Origin: a virus
DNA length: 64,000 nucleotides
IMG/VR virus record: IMGVR_UViG_3300027963_000035
Location: 124,001 to 188,000 of that record
Direction: 5' to 3' (one strand)
Below are positions 25,220 through 32,571 of the stretch, one piece after another (within the stretch, counting starts at the first letter, position 1; each line of letters opens with the position of its first letter). Under the pieces are notes generated by a model, which did not search any database, was not told the DNA's origin, and saw only the letters and a list, made by a program, of their open reading frames with translations. A program made the translations under genes and the position numbers.

Positions 25220-25624
25220 TTATTCTGCCCCTAGTGCCACTTTCACGGCATTGACCATTTGACCATAGAAACTACCGGCAAAGTTGCCCCCACACATTTC
25301 TGCTAGTTCCCGCTGAAATGCGGTTGGGGTCATTCCGCCCTTACGATTACCCTCTCTGTAGACCGTAGCCTTAGCCTTTACTTTCACAAAGTCCAGTTTG
25401 TGATTCTGACGCTCTACGGTGCGATCTGGAGCCGTAATACTAAAAGTGCCTCTTCCGGCCCGATTAGTATAAACAACCCGCCAGACTTGATCCTCGCTCG
25501 CCTTGGAGTGTCGGATGGTTCCCTTTACCATCAAGCCACCAACACGGCGAAACTCTGTGCCGTTTTCTGTCTCAAAAGGATAGAACTTGATTGGCTTGGG
25601 TTCATCAACGATTTGCCACGGCAT
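25220..25624 (-). CDS. Hypothetical protein
   Basis: 134 residues. Beta-rich first part (MVKGTIRHSK, QVWRVVYTNRAGRGTFSITA) and helical C-terminus (FQRELAEMCGGNFAGSFYGQ). G+C is clearly above the window average. No good Shine-Dalgarno (AAGGAATC). Its block motif is at 25662, and a strong terminator follows. No family recognised. Confidence 0.8.
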   Translation of the reverse strand: MPWQIVDEPKPIKFYPFETENGTEFRRVGGLMVKGTIRHSKASEDQVWRVVYTNRAGRGTFSITAPDRTVERQNHKLDFVKVKAKATVYREGNRKGGMTPTAFQRELAEMCGGNFAGSFYGQMVNAVKVALGAE

Positions 25625-25691
25625 TGTCTGATTCCTTAGTGGTGTTGGTTACAACTATAACCCGTACTAGATACTATCCCCGTAGGGATCA

Positions 25692-25907
25692 TCAACCCGT
25701 GATGACACTCAGCACTTCATCGTTGAGCGGGTTGATTACCGGATCGAACTCGACCGGAACTTCAACTTCACGCTGATTCTGGATGATGTTGACAATCGCA
25801 TTGACCAGAACCCGCTCGTTGACAGTGTAGTGACCCCGATTGTGAATCTCCTTTGAGGCTTCCATGTCCTTGAGCAACTTCAGGCGACGAGTCTTAGTAA
25901 CTTTCAT
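25692..25907 (-). CDS. Hypothetical protein
   Basis: 71 residues. A basic N-terminus (KTRRLKLLKD) precedes a helix and an acidic end. CAGGAG lies before ATG. Unit motif at 25944. Confidence 0.75.
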   Translation of the reverse strand: MKVTKTRRLKLLKDMEASKEIHNRGHYTVNERVLVNAIVNIIQNQREVEVPVEFDPVINPLNDEVLSVITG

Positions 25908-25955
25908 CTCTAACTCCTGAGAAGTGGAGGGAACAACACTAACCCGTACCGGATT

Positions 25956-26234
25956 CTAGTCATGCCTCTTGATTCGATAGTTCATGCCGCCCTCGACCAG
26001 CAGATTCCATCCGTAGGAATCCAATGAATCAATCAACTCCTCAAATACAAGACGATCCGGCAGGAGTGATAACATGATCTTCGGTCCATTGACCTTGCCG
26101 ATGAGCCAGTGTACCGCCCGTTCACGGTCGAATGCCGCCACCCTTTCGGGGTCGAACCGATGGATGAAGGTGCATGGGAACGGCTCTTCTCCGAACCGCT
26201 GAACCAGATCATCAATAGTGGTTTCTAACGCCAT
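25956..26234 (-). CDS. Hypothetical protein
   Basis: 92 residues, G+C-rich, soluble alpha/beta (DLVQRFGEEPFPCTFIHRF, DRERAVHWLIG, YGWNLLVEGGMNYRIKRH). GAAAGGAAATC lies before ATG. Unit motif at 26267. No family recognised. Confidence 0.75.
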   Translation of the reverse strand: MALETTIDDLVQRFGEEPFPCTFIHRFDPERVAAFDRERAVHWLIGKVNGPKIMLSLLPDRLVFEELIDSLDSYGWNLLVEGGMNYRIKRHD

Positions 26235-26278
26235 GATTTCCTTTCGTTTCGGGTAACAACTCCCGACCGTACCGGATT

Positions 26279-26479
26279 CTAGTTGATTTCTAGAATATCT
26301 ACCCTCAAACCATCCTTATGGTAACTCTCACCCCTAGAATATCGGGGGAGGGTTGAATGAGTTACTGACGGGTCAAACTTAATAATCCAATCGTCCGCAC
26401 AACCCACTGCATCATAGTAGTTGTCGAAACTGGTAACACTCTCAGGAACACTGTCACGAATGACCATTGCAAGCCACAT
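26279..26479 (-). CDS. Hypothetical protein
   Basis: 66 residues. It starts MWLAMVIRDSVPESVTSF. The TAG stop is followed directly by the next block motif. AAAGGAG lies before ATG, and the unit motif is 24 nt upstream. Confidence 0.7.
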   Translation of the reverse strand: MWLAMVIRDSVPESVTSFDNYYDAVGCADDWIIKFDPSVTHSTLPRYSRGESYHKDGLRVDILEIN

Positions 26480-26515
26480 TTGGATTCTCCTTTGAAGTTT
26501 TACCGTACCAAATCT

Positions 26516-26722
26516 TTATGATTTGAACTGTCGGTCTTTGCTCATAATCCTGTTAACGGCAGCCCAACTCCACTGAAAACTCTTTGGGCCGTTCAACTGA
26601 GCCACAGTAGGAAACTTCTCAAGGAAGCCCACGATTTTAGCGGGCTCCCCATCAAGCCAGCAAGCATTGTCGTTCTTCCACTGTTCAACAGCAAACTCAT
26701 GATCCTCGATTGTGCTTCTCAT
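26516..26722 (-). CDS. Hypothetical protein
   Basis: 68 residues, helical, Trp-rich (FAVEQWKNDNACWLDGEPAK, FQWSWAAVNRIMSK). It resembles small phage proteins of the HTH-like W-x-W type only loosely. Unit motif at 26769; no strong ribosome site. Confidence 0.65.
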   Translation of the reverse strand: MRSTIEDHEFAVEQWKNDNACWLDGEPAKIVGFLEKFPTVAQLNGPKSFQWSWAAVNRIMSKDRQFKS

Positions 26723-26779
26723 TTTTAATCCTAGTTATTAAAAGTAAAAGTAAGGCTCACAAGTCTTTACCGTACCAAA

Positions 26780-26827
26780 ATCGACCGCTAGGATTGAACC
26801 TAGTGAATCCCCAAACGGGACGGTCGA
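26780..26827 (-). ncRNA. 48-nt tRNA-like three-way junction
   Basis: A 7-bp closing stem TCGACCG/CGGTCGA encloses a 4-bp arm (TCCC-GTTTG-GGGA) and a T-arm-like 5-bp hairpin (CTAGG-TTCAAT-CCTAG). There is no D-arm, and the T-loop is one nt short. It could be a collapsed tRNA or a deliberate mimic. A block motif follows immediately downstream. Confidence 0.5.
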
Positions 26828-26834
26828 AGATTGT

Positions 26835-26903
26835 TTAGCGTGGGTTGTTATTATCAATGATAATAGAAATAATACCGCTACACAATCCAAGGAAGCACAT
26901 CAT
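26835..26903 (-). CDS. Possible 22-residue hydrophobic microprotein
   Basis: Reads MMCFLGLCSGIISIIIDNNN then PR and stop. The ribosome site is weak, and the frame is open upstream without a start. It lies between the motif at 26965 and the tRNA-like element, so the unit would otherwise hold no gene. Confidence 0.3.
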   Translation of the reverse strand: MMCFLGLCSGIISIIIDNNNPR

Positions 26904-26990
26904 TTGAAGACTCTTCAGGTATTCACAACCAGTCAGATTCCCGGCTTCGACCAGGAACCAGAAACCGTACCCATGGGAAACCCCGTGGGC

Positions 26991-27026
26991 CTCACCCCCC
27001 GGCCTATTGTTTGGCCGGGGGGTGAG
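26991..27026 (-). terminator. G/C-rich hairpin after HTH gene
   Basis: CTCACCCCCCGGCC pairs with GGCCGGGGGGTGAG (14 bp, 8-nt loop), 12 nt past the HTH stop. No T-run. Confidence 0.75.
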
Positions 27027-27037
27027 TGTGACTAACT

Positions 27038-27298
27038 TCAGAGCATCTCGACGCCAAGGCTGGCGAGAATCTCCGTCGCACGCTCCTTGGTATTGCTGGT
27101 GCGACCACCACCCTCAAACTTCGGGATATTCAGCCCGTGCTTCTTCCGCAACTGGCTCAGACGCACCGACACCGAACCCGGAACGATGCCCAACTTGCTT
27201 GCAACGTCCTCGACGCTGCCACCAGCCCGCTGCACTTCGATAACCGTGGTGAGAAACGTCTCAAGATCAACACCCTTCTGACCAACTTGGCGACCCAT
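27038..27298 (-). CDS. HTH protein, paralog 2 (MGRQ type)
   Basis: 86 residues from ATG 27298 (GCAGGAG upstream). Paralogs 32207 and 37557 begin at the same MGR(Q/A) position. The core is AGGSVEDVASKLGIVPGSVSVRLSQLRKK; the tail GGRTSNTKERATEILASLGV is shared by the MGRQ members. G+C is near 60 percent with many C- and G-ending codons, unlike AT-rich neighbours. It is followed by a G-rich hairpin. Confidence 0.85.
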   Translation of the reverse strand: MGRQVGQKGVDLETFLTTVIEVQRAGGSVEDVASKLGIVPGSVSVRLSQLRKKHGLNIPKFEGGGRTSNTKERATEILASLGVEML

Positions 27299-27396
27299 AG
27301 TAATCATCTCCTGCTTATAGTTACCAACCCTTTGGTTCCCGCTTGCCTCATTGGCTTGCTGTCGGAACAAACCCTAACCGTACCGAATCTTATCCT

Positions 27397-27624
27397 TTAC
27401 CGATTATGACAACGGAAACCGTCTCTCCGTGTCATATTTGCTTCAATCTCCCTAAAAAGATCCCTCATAGCCAGATAGTTCTTAAACTCTGGCTCCTTTT
27501 CAAACTGTGTAGCGGCTTCGATAAGGCTTGAAACCGGCTTCACAGTCTCCCTTGCGTAATAATCTTCAAGGAAACCAAGAGTGTATCGGTCAAGACCACT
27601 ACTGGTTTTTGTATCGTCTGGCAT
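27397..27624 (-). CDS. Hypothetical protein
   Basis: 75 residues from ATG 27624 (CTGGAGAG upstream). An ATG 12 codons earlier lacks a ribosome site. Helical and charged (TLGFLEDYYARETV, SSLIEAATQFEKEPEFKNYL). No family recognised. Confidence 0.7.
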   Translation of the reverse strand: MPDDTKTSSGLDRYTLGFLEDYYARETVKPVSSLIEAATQFEKEPEFKNYLAMRDLFREIEANMTRRDGFRCHNR

Positions 27625-27681
27625 TTTTTCTCTCCAGAAACCGTAAAAACTGTTTTCCATATCTCTGCTCCGTACTAAAAA

Positions 27682-27840
27682 CTAATCTTCGGGGTGAGGG
27701 CCGGGAACACCGTTGAAAAACGGGTTTGGCATCCAAACATCATAATCAGTTAAAATCCATTGACGTTCTGGATGTTCGGCCCCAACATGAAGTGCGTATT
27801 CCCGCATTGCATCAATAGGTTTTGCAAGTTCATCTGGCAT
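27682..27840 (-). CDS. Hypothetical protein
   Basis: 52 residues (MPDELAKPIDAMREYALHVG, then WILTDYDVWMPNPFF). AAGGAG lies upstream. Unit motif at 27875; the next motif follows its stop. Confidence 0.65.
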   Translation of the reverse strand: MPDELAKPIDAMREYALHVGAEHPERQWILTDYDVWMPNPFFNGVPGPHPED

Positions 27841-27871
27841 CAATCGTCTCCTTTTTTATTGGAACGATAGT

Positions 27872-28078
27872 CTACCGTACCGAAAAGTCACTCTCACACC
27901 AGCCCATAGCCTCCGCCATGTCCTTCTTTATTCCCGGGATCGTCCAAACATTGGCTTCCTGCCTTGATGCTTGCCAACCCTTGAAGGGAACATATCGGAG
28001 TTGATACACAATATCTCCCTCTTTTGCTTCGTAATACGGCTTTGTATTATACCGATTCTTTTTCTTTTGCCAAAGCAT
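27872..28078 (-). CDS. Hypothetical protein
   Basis: 68 residues. Basic start (MLWQKKKNRYN) then a beta-rich part (GDIVYQLRYVPFKGWQAS). The last codons FSVR and the stop are built from the block motif of the following unit. AGGAG lies upstream. Confidence 0.7.
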   Translation of the reverse strand: MLWQKKKNRYNTKPYYEAKEGDIVYQLRYVPFKGWQASRQEANVWTIPGIKKDMAEAMGWCESDFSVR

Positions 28079-28123
28079 TGTTATTCTCCTCTGGTTGATA
28101 ACTGTACCTGATCTTACCTGATC

Positions 28124-28444
28124 TTACCTCTTGTAGAGATAACTACCATAGGGATCACAAACTTCGACCAACCTTTGAATATCGTTCACAACATTAAATC
28201 TTGCTCCATTTTTGGCCGGAGCCTTCCAACTTGCTGCCTTATAAATATCCCCATTTTCGTCTATAAAGGCATGGACACTTTTGTTAGCACCCCACAGCGG
28301 TTCCCCGTTACTATCCAGCCAACGCTCTTGACGAACCACTCTAGTATACTTTCGCCCCGGTTCAAGAATGTATTTAGTCTCAGCCCCAGTGGTGTTAGAC
28401 TTCTCAGTCAAAGCAGCGAGCCAAAGTTCGACTTGTTCTTGCAT
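28124..28444 (-). CDS. Conserved small phage protein
   Basis: 106 residues. The segment VHAFIDENGDIYKAASWKAP followed by AKNGARFNV is a pattern I associate with small phage proteins of unknown function whose C-terminus carries a conserved ASWKAPAK core. AGGAG lies before ATG. Unit motif at 28472. Confidence 0.75.
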   Translation of the reverse strand: MQEQVELWLAALTEKSNTTGAETKYILEPGRKYTRVVRQERWLDSNGEPLWGANKSVHAFIDENGDIYKAASWKAPAKNGARFNVVNDIQRLVEVCDPYGSYLYKR

Positions 28445-28476
28445 TGTTATTTCTCCTCTGTTGCCTATTCACCGTA

Positions 28477-28785
28477 CTAAATCAGATTCCGGCCCTTCAG
28501 CCATTCATAGACAACACCGCTGGCGTTGTTGATCTTCATATTATCATTCTGGCAGTCGTTAATAAGGTTGATTAACAATACCCTATTGATATTAACGCCC
28601 TTAACGGGAAGATGCCACCAATCCCCAATATCACAAAACTCCAGTCTAAGGTATTCTAATACCTTGTCCCGATAGTTTTTCCTTGAGGCAAGATCGTGTT
28701 TATTGTATCCCTTGTGGGCGTCGTGACCCTTCACGTTCTTAGTCCCCCACCAATCTTCATAGAATCCATCGTAGAAGTCGTTCAT
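28477..28785 (-). CDS. Hypothetical protein
   Basis: 102 residues. Aromatic, acidic start (MNDFYDGFYEDWWGTKN), then a basic middle and helices. AAGGAG lies before ATG. Its stop is one codon before the next motif. No family recognised. Confidence 0.7.
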   Translation of the reverse strand: MNDFYDGFYEDWWGTKNVKGHDAHKGYNKHDLASRKNYRDKVLEYLRLEFCDIGDWWHLPVKGVNINRVLLINLINDCQNDNMKINNASGVVYEWLKGRNLI

Positions 28786-28812
28786 TGTGTTTCTCCTTGA
28801 TGATTGATCGTA

Positions 28813-29025
28813 CTAGAAAAGTTCTCTATAGCCGGGGAACTCGTCAATATATCCCACCTGCCATTCAGTACCATCCTCAGCAATCATGGTTTTAATCTTA
28901 GAGGTTGGCTTGTAAAGTGCATTGACCAAAGTATCAATCGCCCAAAAGAAACTCGCTACGATCACAACCATACCAACAAGACTAGTCAGATACATACCGA
29001 TGATGAAAATGTCTGTTGTTGTCAT
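28813..29025 (-). CDS. Membrane protein, single span
   Basis: 70 residues. Residues 5-32 are hydrophobic (IFIIGMYLTSLVGMVVIVAS). The soluble tail has DGTEWQVGYIDEFPGY. Unit motif at 29063. Ribosome site weak. Confidence 0.65.
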   Translation of the reverse strand: MTTTDIFIIGMYLTSLVGMVVIVASFFWAIDTLVNALYKPTSKIKTMIAEDGTEWQVGYIDEFPGYRELF

Positions 29026-29059
29026 CTTTATTACTCTTTAGTGATGTTAGGACAAATCT

Positions 29060-29242
29060 TTACCGTACCAAAATCTGACGGAGTTCATCAGAGAGAGTTT
29101 TTTCTCGCTCCAGAGTTTCAACAATACTACCCAGCCTCATGCTAATGAAGTTGAGAGTATCAGGCTCAACCATACCCTGACTATTCAGGGGAGCAGTATC
29201 CACAAAAATCCTGAGCATCTTGAGAGTATCAATGGTATCCAT
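29060..29242 (-). CDS. Hypothetical helical protein
   Basis: 60 residues, helical. AAAGGATTG lies upstream. It is the third gene of a unit that begins at the motif at 29571, since no motif separates it from the gene at 29255. Its last codons ILVR plus stop are formed by the next motif. Confidence 0.7.
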   Translation of the reverse strand: MDTIDTLKMLRIFVDTAPLNSQGMVEPDTLNFISMRLGSIVETLEREKTLSDELRQILVR

Positions 29243-29254
29243 TAGTTCAATCCT

Positions 29255-29404
29255 TTAGCGACAGAAATAAAGAGGAATATAGATAAAAAGATAACTAGTC
29301 CAGAAAATCAAGAAAGCCAAAATGCCTAGACCACTAACCATACCAAACGTGTCAACATCATCTGGATGTTCACCAAACAGATTGTAGCAAATCCAGTTTT
29401 TCAT
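29255..29404 (-). CDS. Small membrane protein
   Basis: 49 residues from ATG 29404, which overlaps the stop of the preceding gene (ATGA). Residues about 20-46 are membrane-spanning (MVSGLGILAFLIFWTSYLFI). Confidence 0.65.
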   Translation of the reverse strand: MKNWICYNLFGEHPDDVDTFGMVSGLGILAFLIFWTSYLFIYIPLYFCR

Positions 29405-29496
29405 TGTGAAAACTTTCCTGCGAGAAATCCAAGACAAAATACAATATTCAGAATCGGTAGAATGAACACAAAAAAGATAAAACAAGCACGATACAT
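29401..29496 (-). CDS. 31-residue hydrophobic protein
   Basis: MYRACFIFFVFILPILNIVF then CLGFLAGKFSQ. GGAAAAGAAA lies before ATG. It is coupled to the next gene by ATGA. Membrane peptide of unknown role, first gene of its unit. Confidence 0.55.
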   Translation of the reverse strand: MYRACFIFFVFILPILNIVFCLGFLAGKFSQ

Positions 29497-29575
29497 TTTC
29501 TTTTCCTTAGAAGTATCCATACTGGTCTAACGTCCAGTGGCGTTTTTGACTTCCACCGCTTATAGGATACCTGTA

Positions 29576-29749
29576 CTAGAAACTTTCAAATGCGTCCCAG
29601 AATCCCACCTTATTGCCGTTAGAGTCTTTGAGAACCCCATCATCCCCTGCTTTAATGTTAGAGGGGATTTGAGTTAGAATCTCACCCAGTTCGTTGGGGT
29701 TATCATTAAAACTAGCGTTGTCCATGTTCACTTCAATAATGATTTTCAT
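29576..29749 (-). CDS. Hypothetical protein
   Basis: 57 residues, acidic (MKIIIEVNMDNASFNDNP, GEILTQIPSNI, GFWDAFESF). The block motif ends 8-9 nt before ATG with no Shine-Dalgarno between, which suggests a leaderless message if the motif is a -10 element. N-terminus resembles small phage proteins that begin MKIxIxxDNAAF. Confidence 0.65.
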   Translation of the reverse strand: MKIIIEVNMDNASFNDNPNELGEILTQIPSNIKAGDDGVLKDSNGNKVGFWDAFESF

Positions 29750-29763
29750 ATTTATTCACCGTA

Positions 29764-29988
29764 CTAAAAAGGATAATCTTCGGGCCACTCTTGACTCTGA
29801 CTATATATTTCCATTTCATCATAGTGGGCATTGAGTTCTGGATCATTAGTAAGTTCAACATAATGACCCCGTTCACAAACGATGTTACGCTTCTCCAGAA
29901 TCTTATAGATGATTCTTTCGGCGTTAGTAAGATCGGCAACGCTAATGCCGATGATAGCCCGTGCGATTTGTTCCAGTTCAGTGTTCAT
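29764..29988 (-). CDS. Hypothetical protein
   Basis: 74 residues, acidic, helical start (ELEQIARAIIGISVADLTNA). The TAG stop is part of the next block motif. AAGGAG lies before ATG. Confidence 0.7.
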   Translation of the reverse strand: MNTELEQIARAIIGISVADLTNAERIIYKILEKRNIVCERGHYVELTNDPELNAHYDEMEIYSQSQEWPEDYPF

Positions 29989-30018
29989 CTTTTGCTCCTT
30001 GGGTAAGGTGGAACCGTA

Positions 30019-30192
30019 CTAGATGTTATTGAACTCTGTGCTAAGATACTTCATATCTTCACCGCACTTTTCGCATACCGGGGTTCCGGCATCTTCATAC
30101 CACCACGGAGTAACATGAGTAACACAATCACAATCTGCACAACGCCAAACGTGACGGAGTTTAGTATCGTCGATAACAGTCCAGTTTTCCAT
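30019..30192 (-). CDS. Zinc-ribbon protein
   Basis: 57 residues with two Cys pairs (WRCADCDC and VCEKCGED) spaced as in a zinc ribbon. AAGGAGAAT lies before ATG. The stop overlaps the next motif. Possibly nucleic-acid or protein binding. Confidence 0.7.
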   Translation of the reverse strand: MENWTVIDDTKLRHVWRCADCDCVTHVTPWWYEDAGTPVCEKCGEDMKYLSTEFNNI

Positions 30193-30228
30193 TTTATTCT
30201 CCTTGAGTAAGTTGGAACCGTACCAGAA

Positions 30229-30531
30229 TCAACGAATCGTGTTGTTGGGCGTCTGACAAATCATAATCTGCTGCTGAGATTGTGAGGACTGATTTACCAC
30301 AGCAATCTCCATAGAGCCTTGCTGATTGACCCTGCACCAATATGTTCCGGTAGAATCACTCCAATACCGGTAGTTATTATCATAGCCCCTATAGACATTG
30401 TATTGGGGTTCAACACGATGATACTTCCTTGCCTCCACAATCGTATGAACAACAGGGGCGGCTTCCTTACCACACTGGAGACAAGCAACAAGTAATCCAA
30501 CAACTAAACTGGCAATCTGAAGGTAAAACAT
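30229..30531 (-). CDS. Exported hypothetical protein
   Basis: 100 residues. The N-terminal hydrophobic segment (FYLQIASLVVGLLVACLQCG) can be a signal anchor or lipoprotein signal. The rest is Tyr/Gln-rich (YNVYRGYDNNYRYW, QSSQSQQQ). Unit motif at 30575. Confidence 0.7.
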   Translation of the reverse strand: MFYLQIASLVVGLLVACLQCGKEAAPVVHTIVEARKYHRVEPQYNVYRGYDNNYRYWSDSTGTYWCRVNQQGSMEIAVVNQSSQSQQQIMICQTPNNTIR

Positions 30532-30595
30532 TTTCTAATCCTTTGAAGAATGTTTGTTTCGGAACAACCCACAACCGTACCAAAATCAACTATCT

Positions 30596-30898
30596 TTAAC
30601 AAGCCAAATCTTCATTTTTATCTGCGAGGTAGTTTTTGTTTTCTTCACAATCTTCTACCAAGCGAGAATACAAAAATCTTTGTTCAGGGGTATTTTTGTT
30701 TTTGTATACTAAGCCCTGCCCCCGATTCCAGTTGGGTGCAAGGAATATGGCAGAGGCTAAGAGGTCTAACTCCTCATGCAAGAAGTCAATCGTAAAACCA
30801 TTGTTCCTCAGATCATTCGCAGCATTTTCAATGTTTTGATAAACCTTGAAGTTAGTGTATGGATGAACTGGGTCAAAAACAACAAATACAGTTTTCAT
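30596..30898 (-). CDS. Hypothetical protein
   Basis: 100 residues, acidic alpha/beta (KTVFVVFDPVHPYTNFKVYQ, IDFLHEELDLLASAIFLA). AAGGAAG lies before ATG. Unit motif 29 nt upstream. No family recognised. Confidence 0.75.
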   Translation of the reverse strand: MKTVFVVFDPVHPYTNFKVYQNIENAANDLRNNGFTIDFLHEELDLLASAIFLAPNWNRGQGLVYKNKNTPEQRFLYSRLVEDCEENKNYLADKNEDLAC

Positions 30899-30938
30899 GT
30901 TATCTTCCTTTATTGTCTTTCACACAACCGTACCAAAA

Positions 30939-31142
30939 TCAACTATCCTTTAGACATTCCCTGATCATTTGGATTAGATTAGAAGCGTCACCCAAAGCCG
31001 CAGATTCAAAATCATTTTCAAGATTTTCAGCGACATTATCAAGGATTGTCTCGATATTTCGTAGTGCAATAGCAGTATCCTTTGACGATACAGGCCAGTC
31101 AATACCAAGAGCCTCTGCTATTTGTTTCTTGGTTATTCTCAT
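30939..31142 (-). CDS. Hypothetical helical protein
   Basis: 67 residues. It starts MRITKKQIAEALGIDWPVSS, which has the look of a short DNA-binding helix pair, then an acidic helix. AAAGGAA lies before ATG. It directly follows the tRNA region in the transcribed order, with no motif between. Confidence 0.7.
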   Translation of the reverse strand: MRITKKQIAEALGIDWPVSSKDTAIALRNIETILDNVAENLENDFESAALGDASNLIQMIRECLKDS

Positions 31143-31187
31143 TATTTTCCTTTTGTATTGATATACCGGCTGAGAATGGATCGACTT

Positions 31188-31266
31188 ATGGAACGATGGG
31201 ATTTGAACCCATAACTCCTCTTGCTTTTAAAGCAAGTGGAACTCTATCCAGTTGAGTTACGCTCCA
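31188..31266 (-). tRNA. tRNA-Leu(UAA)-like, non-canonical
   Basis: Acceptor TGGAGCG/CGTTCCA, D-arm ACTC/GAGT, anticodon arm CTTGC-TTTAAAA-GCAAG (anticodon UAA), T-arm ATGGG-TTCAAAT-CCCAT. There are four nt instead of one between D-arm and anticodon arm, and the variable region has only seven nt. TCC and GGA there could extend the anticodon stem. No CCA is encoded. The short variable arm is unlike bacterial tRNA-Leu. Confidence 0.65.
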
Positions 31267-31516
31267 CGATAGTTTCACAAATAGTGTCCGGTATCACGCA
31301 CTATTCAACCTTATTTAGGTTTCTATCCGACCCCTGACGCATTTATATTGAATCTGTGCCGGGAATCCAACCCGGATAGAGAGCAGCATAAGCCTCACCA
31401 TAGCCTAGTTCGGCAACCCCATACACCCATTAGATGCAGACGCTGTTTGCTGGGCTATCTCTCTACTGTCGGCAGACACACAGTTTGTATCTCGTTGACT
31501 CCACACCGTACCAAAA
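31267..31516 (-). other. Non-coding stretch with a T-arm-like hairpin
   Basis: No gene supported. A hairpin CCGGG-TTGGATT-CCCGG (about 31356-31372) looks like a T-arm but has G where C56 should be. A candidate acceptor partner lies about 130 nt away, too far for a tRNA and too near for a group I intron. It may be a decayed or strongly divergent tRNA. A block motif is at 31506. Confidence 0.35.
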
Positions 31517-31795
31517 TCAATCGTTCTCGTATATGCCCTTAGTATATTCTTTTGGAATGATTGGACACCAACCTTTAGCCTTTTCATTATCATAAGGCAT
31601 CCAGAATGGAGCATCACAAGCGTCTACTACTCCGAACTTATTATTCACAAAGATATGAGGACAAAGTTTAGTCCCCTTTATTTCACGTTCTTCATAATGG
31701 TATTTGCCAATACCGATCCCAATATTAGGGCCGAAGTAATAAACTTCCTGATCCTTTTCTGGAGGGAAGTTATGACTGCTTTTCCATGTGTTCAT
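31517..31795 (-). CDS. Hypothetical protein
   Basis: 92 residues. W-rich with short beta segments (KDQEVYYFGPNIGIGIGKYH, APFWMPYDNEKAKGWCPI). The layout W-P-D-V-Y...W-P recalls DUF551-like phage proteins, only weakly. The block motif ends 8-10 nt before ATG with no ribosome site. Confidence 0.65.
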   Translation of the reverse strand: MNTWKSSHNFPPEKDQEVYYFGPNIGIGIGKYHYEEREIKGTKLCPHIFVNNKFGVVDACDAPFWMPYDNEKAKGWCPIIPKEYTKGIYEND

Positions 31796-31801
31796 GTTTT
31801 T

Positions 31802-32011
31802 CTACCGTACCGAATACAGACTGGCGATTGTTTCACCGTCAAAGTTTTTGTTTAATTCTTTTATATACTTCTCGGCTGATTCTTTATTCTGCCATTTAAC
31901 TACAAATGGCTTTTGGTGAATATCACCTTTATCGGTAACTGGCTTGTGATCCTTATAAACCACAAACCAGCGGCCTTCTTCTTTCACAGAATAGTTATTT
32001 GATCGTTTCAT
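31802..32011 (-). CDS. Hypothetical protein
   Basis: 69 residues, basic (KRSNNYSVKEEGRWFVVYKD, WQNKESAEKYIKELNKN). The fold looks like a small alpha/beta domain resembling phage proteins with a WFVVxK..K start. Its final YSVR and stop come from the next motif. A tRNA-Glu gene lies upstream. Confidence 0.7.
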   Translation of the reverse strand: MKRSNNYSVKEEGRWFVVYKDHKPVTDKGDIHQKPFVVKWQNKESAEKYIKELNKNFDGETIASLYSVR

Positions 32012-32023
32012 GTTGTTTAAAAG

Positions 32024-32095
32024 TACCCCGTGCCGGTAACGCTCCGGCGTCCCTGAGATGAAAGCCCAGTATACTAACTTCTATACGAACGGGGC
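32024..32095 (-). tRNA. tRNA-Glu(UUC)
   Basis: Acceptor GCCCCGT/ACGGGGT (first pair G-U), anticodon stem CTGGG/CTCAG, loop CTTTCAT giving UUC. The T-stem is GCCGG/CCGGC with an unusual T-loop AGCGTTA. No CCA is encoded. A block motif lies 12 nt upstream, so the tRNA itself seems to be in the regulated set. Confidence 0.8.
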
Positions 32096-32146
32096 ATGGT
32101 TGTTTACCGTACCAAAAACAATATAGTCTATAACAAATAAAAAATA

Positions 32147-32174
32147 AACCCCCTCCGTTTTACGGGAGGGGGTT
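32147..32174 (-). terminator. Terminator after HTH gene
   Basis: AACCCCCTCC pairs with GGAGGGGGTT (10 bp, 8-nt loop). The transcribed sense continues TATTTTTTATTT. Confidence 0.85.
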
Positions 32175-32206
32175 CGTATGGCCGATTATTATATCAGCCT
32201 TTAACT

Positions 32207-32461
32207 TCAACCAACCCCAAGGCTGGCGAGAATCTCAGCCGCCCGCTCTGCGGTGTTGCTGGTGCGGCCCGACCCCTCGAACCGGGGGACGTTCACACCG
32301 TGCTTCTTCCGCAGTTGCGAGAGACGCACCGACACCGAACCGGCCGTGATGCCCAGAGCATCGGCAACGTCCTGCACCGAACCGCCGGCCCGCTGCGTCT
32401 CGACCACCGTGGTCAGGAACTTCTCCAGAGCGACACCCTTCTGTCCAACTTGACGACCCAT
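32207..32461 (-). CDS. HTH protein, paralog 3 (MGRQ type)
   Basis: 84 residues from ATG 32461 (GCAGGAG upstream). The core AGGSVQDVADALGITAGSVS and the tail GRTSNTAERAAEILASLGV are nearly identical to paralogs 27038 and 37557. G+C is over 60 percent, the highest in the window. A terminator follows the stop. Confidence 0.85.
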   Translation of the reverse strand: MGRQVGQKGVALEKFLTTVVETQRAGGSVQDVADALGITAGSVSVRLSQLRKKHGVNVPRFEGSGRTSNTAERAAEILASLGVG

Positions 32462-32571
32462 AGTAGTAATCTCCTGCGTTATTCAACCCTTTGTTGCCGT
32501 TTGCCGAAGTGGCTCACCGTCGCAACGTCCATCAACCGTACCAAAAGACAAGTTTCTCTGTTTATTTCTTT

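Noticed and set aside
31345-31490. Second class II tRNA
   Set aside because: The T-arm-like hairpin has a wrong loop, and no acceptor partner sits at tRNA distance.
31405-31617. Minus-strand frame between the tRNA-Leu-like gene and the gene at 31517
   Set aside because: Overlaps the start of a better gene in another frame and covers the block motif; no ribosome site.
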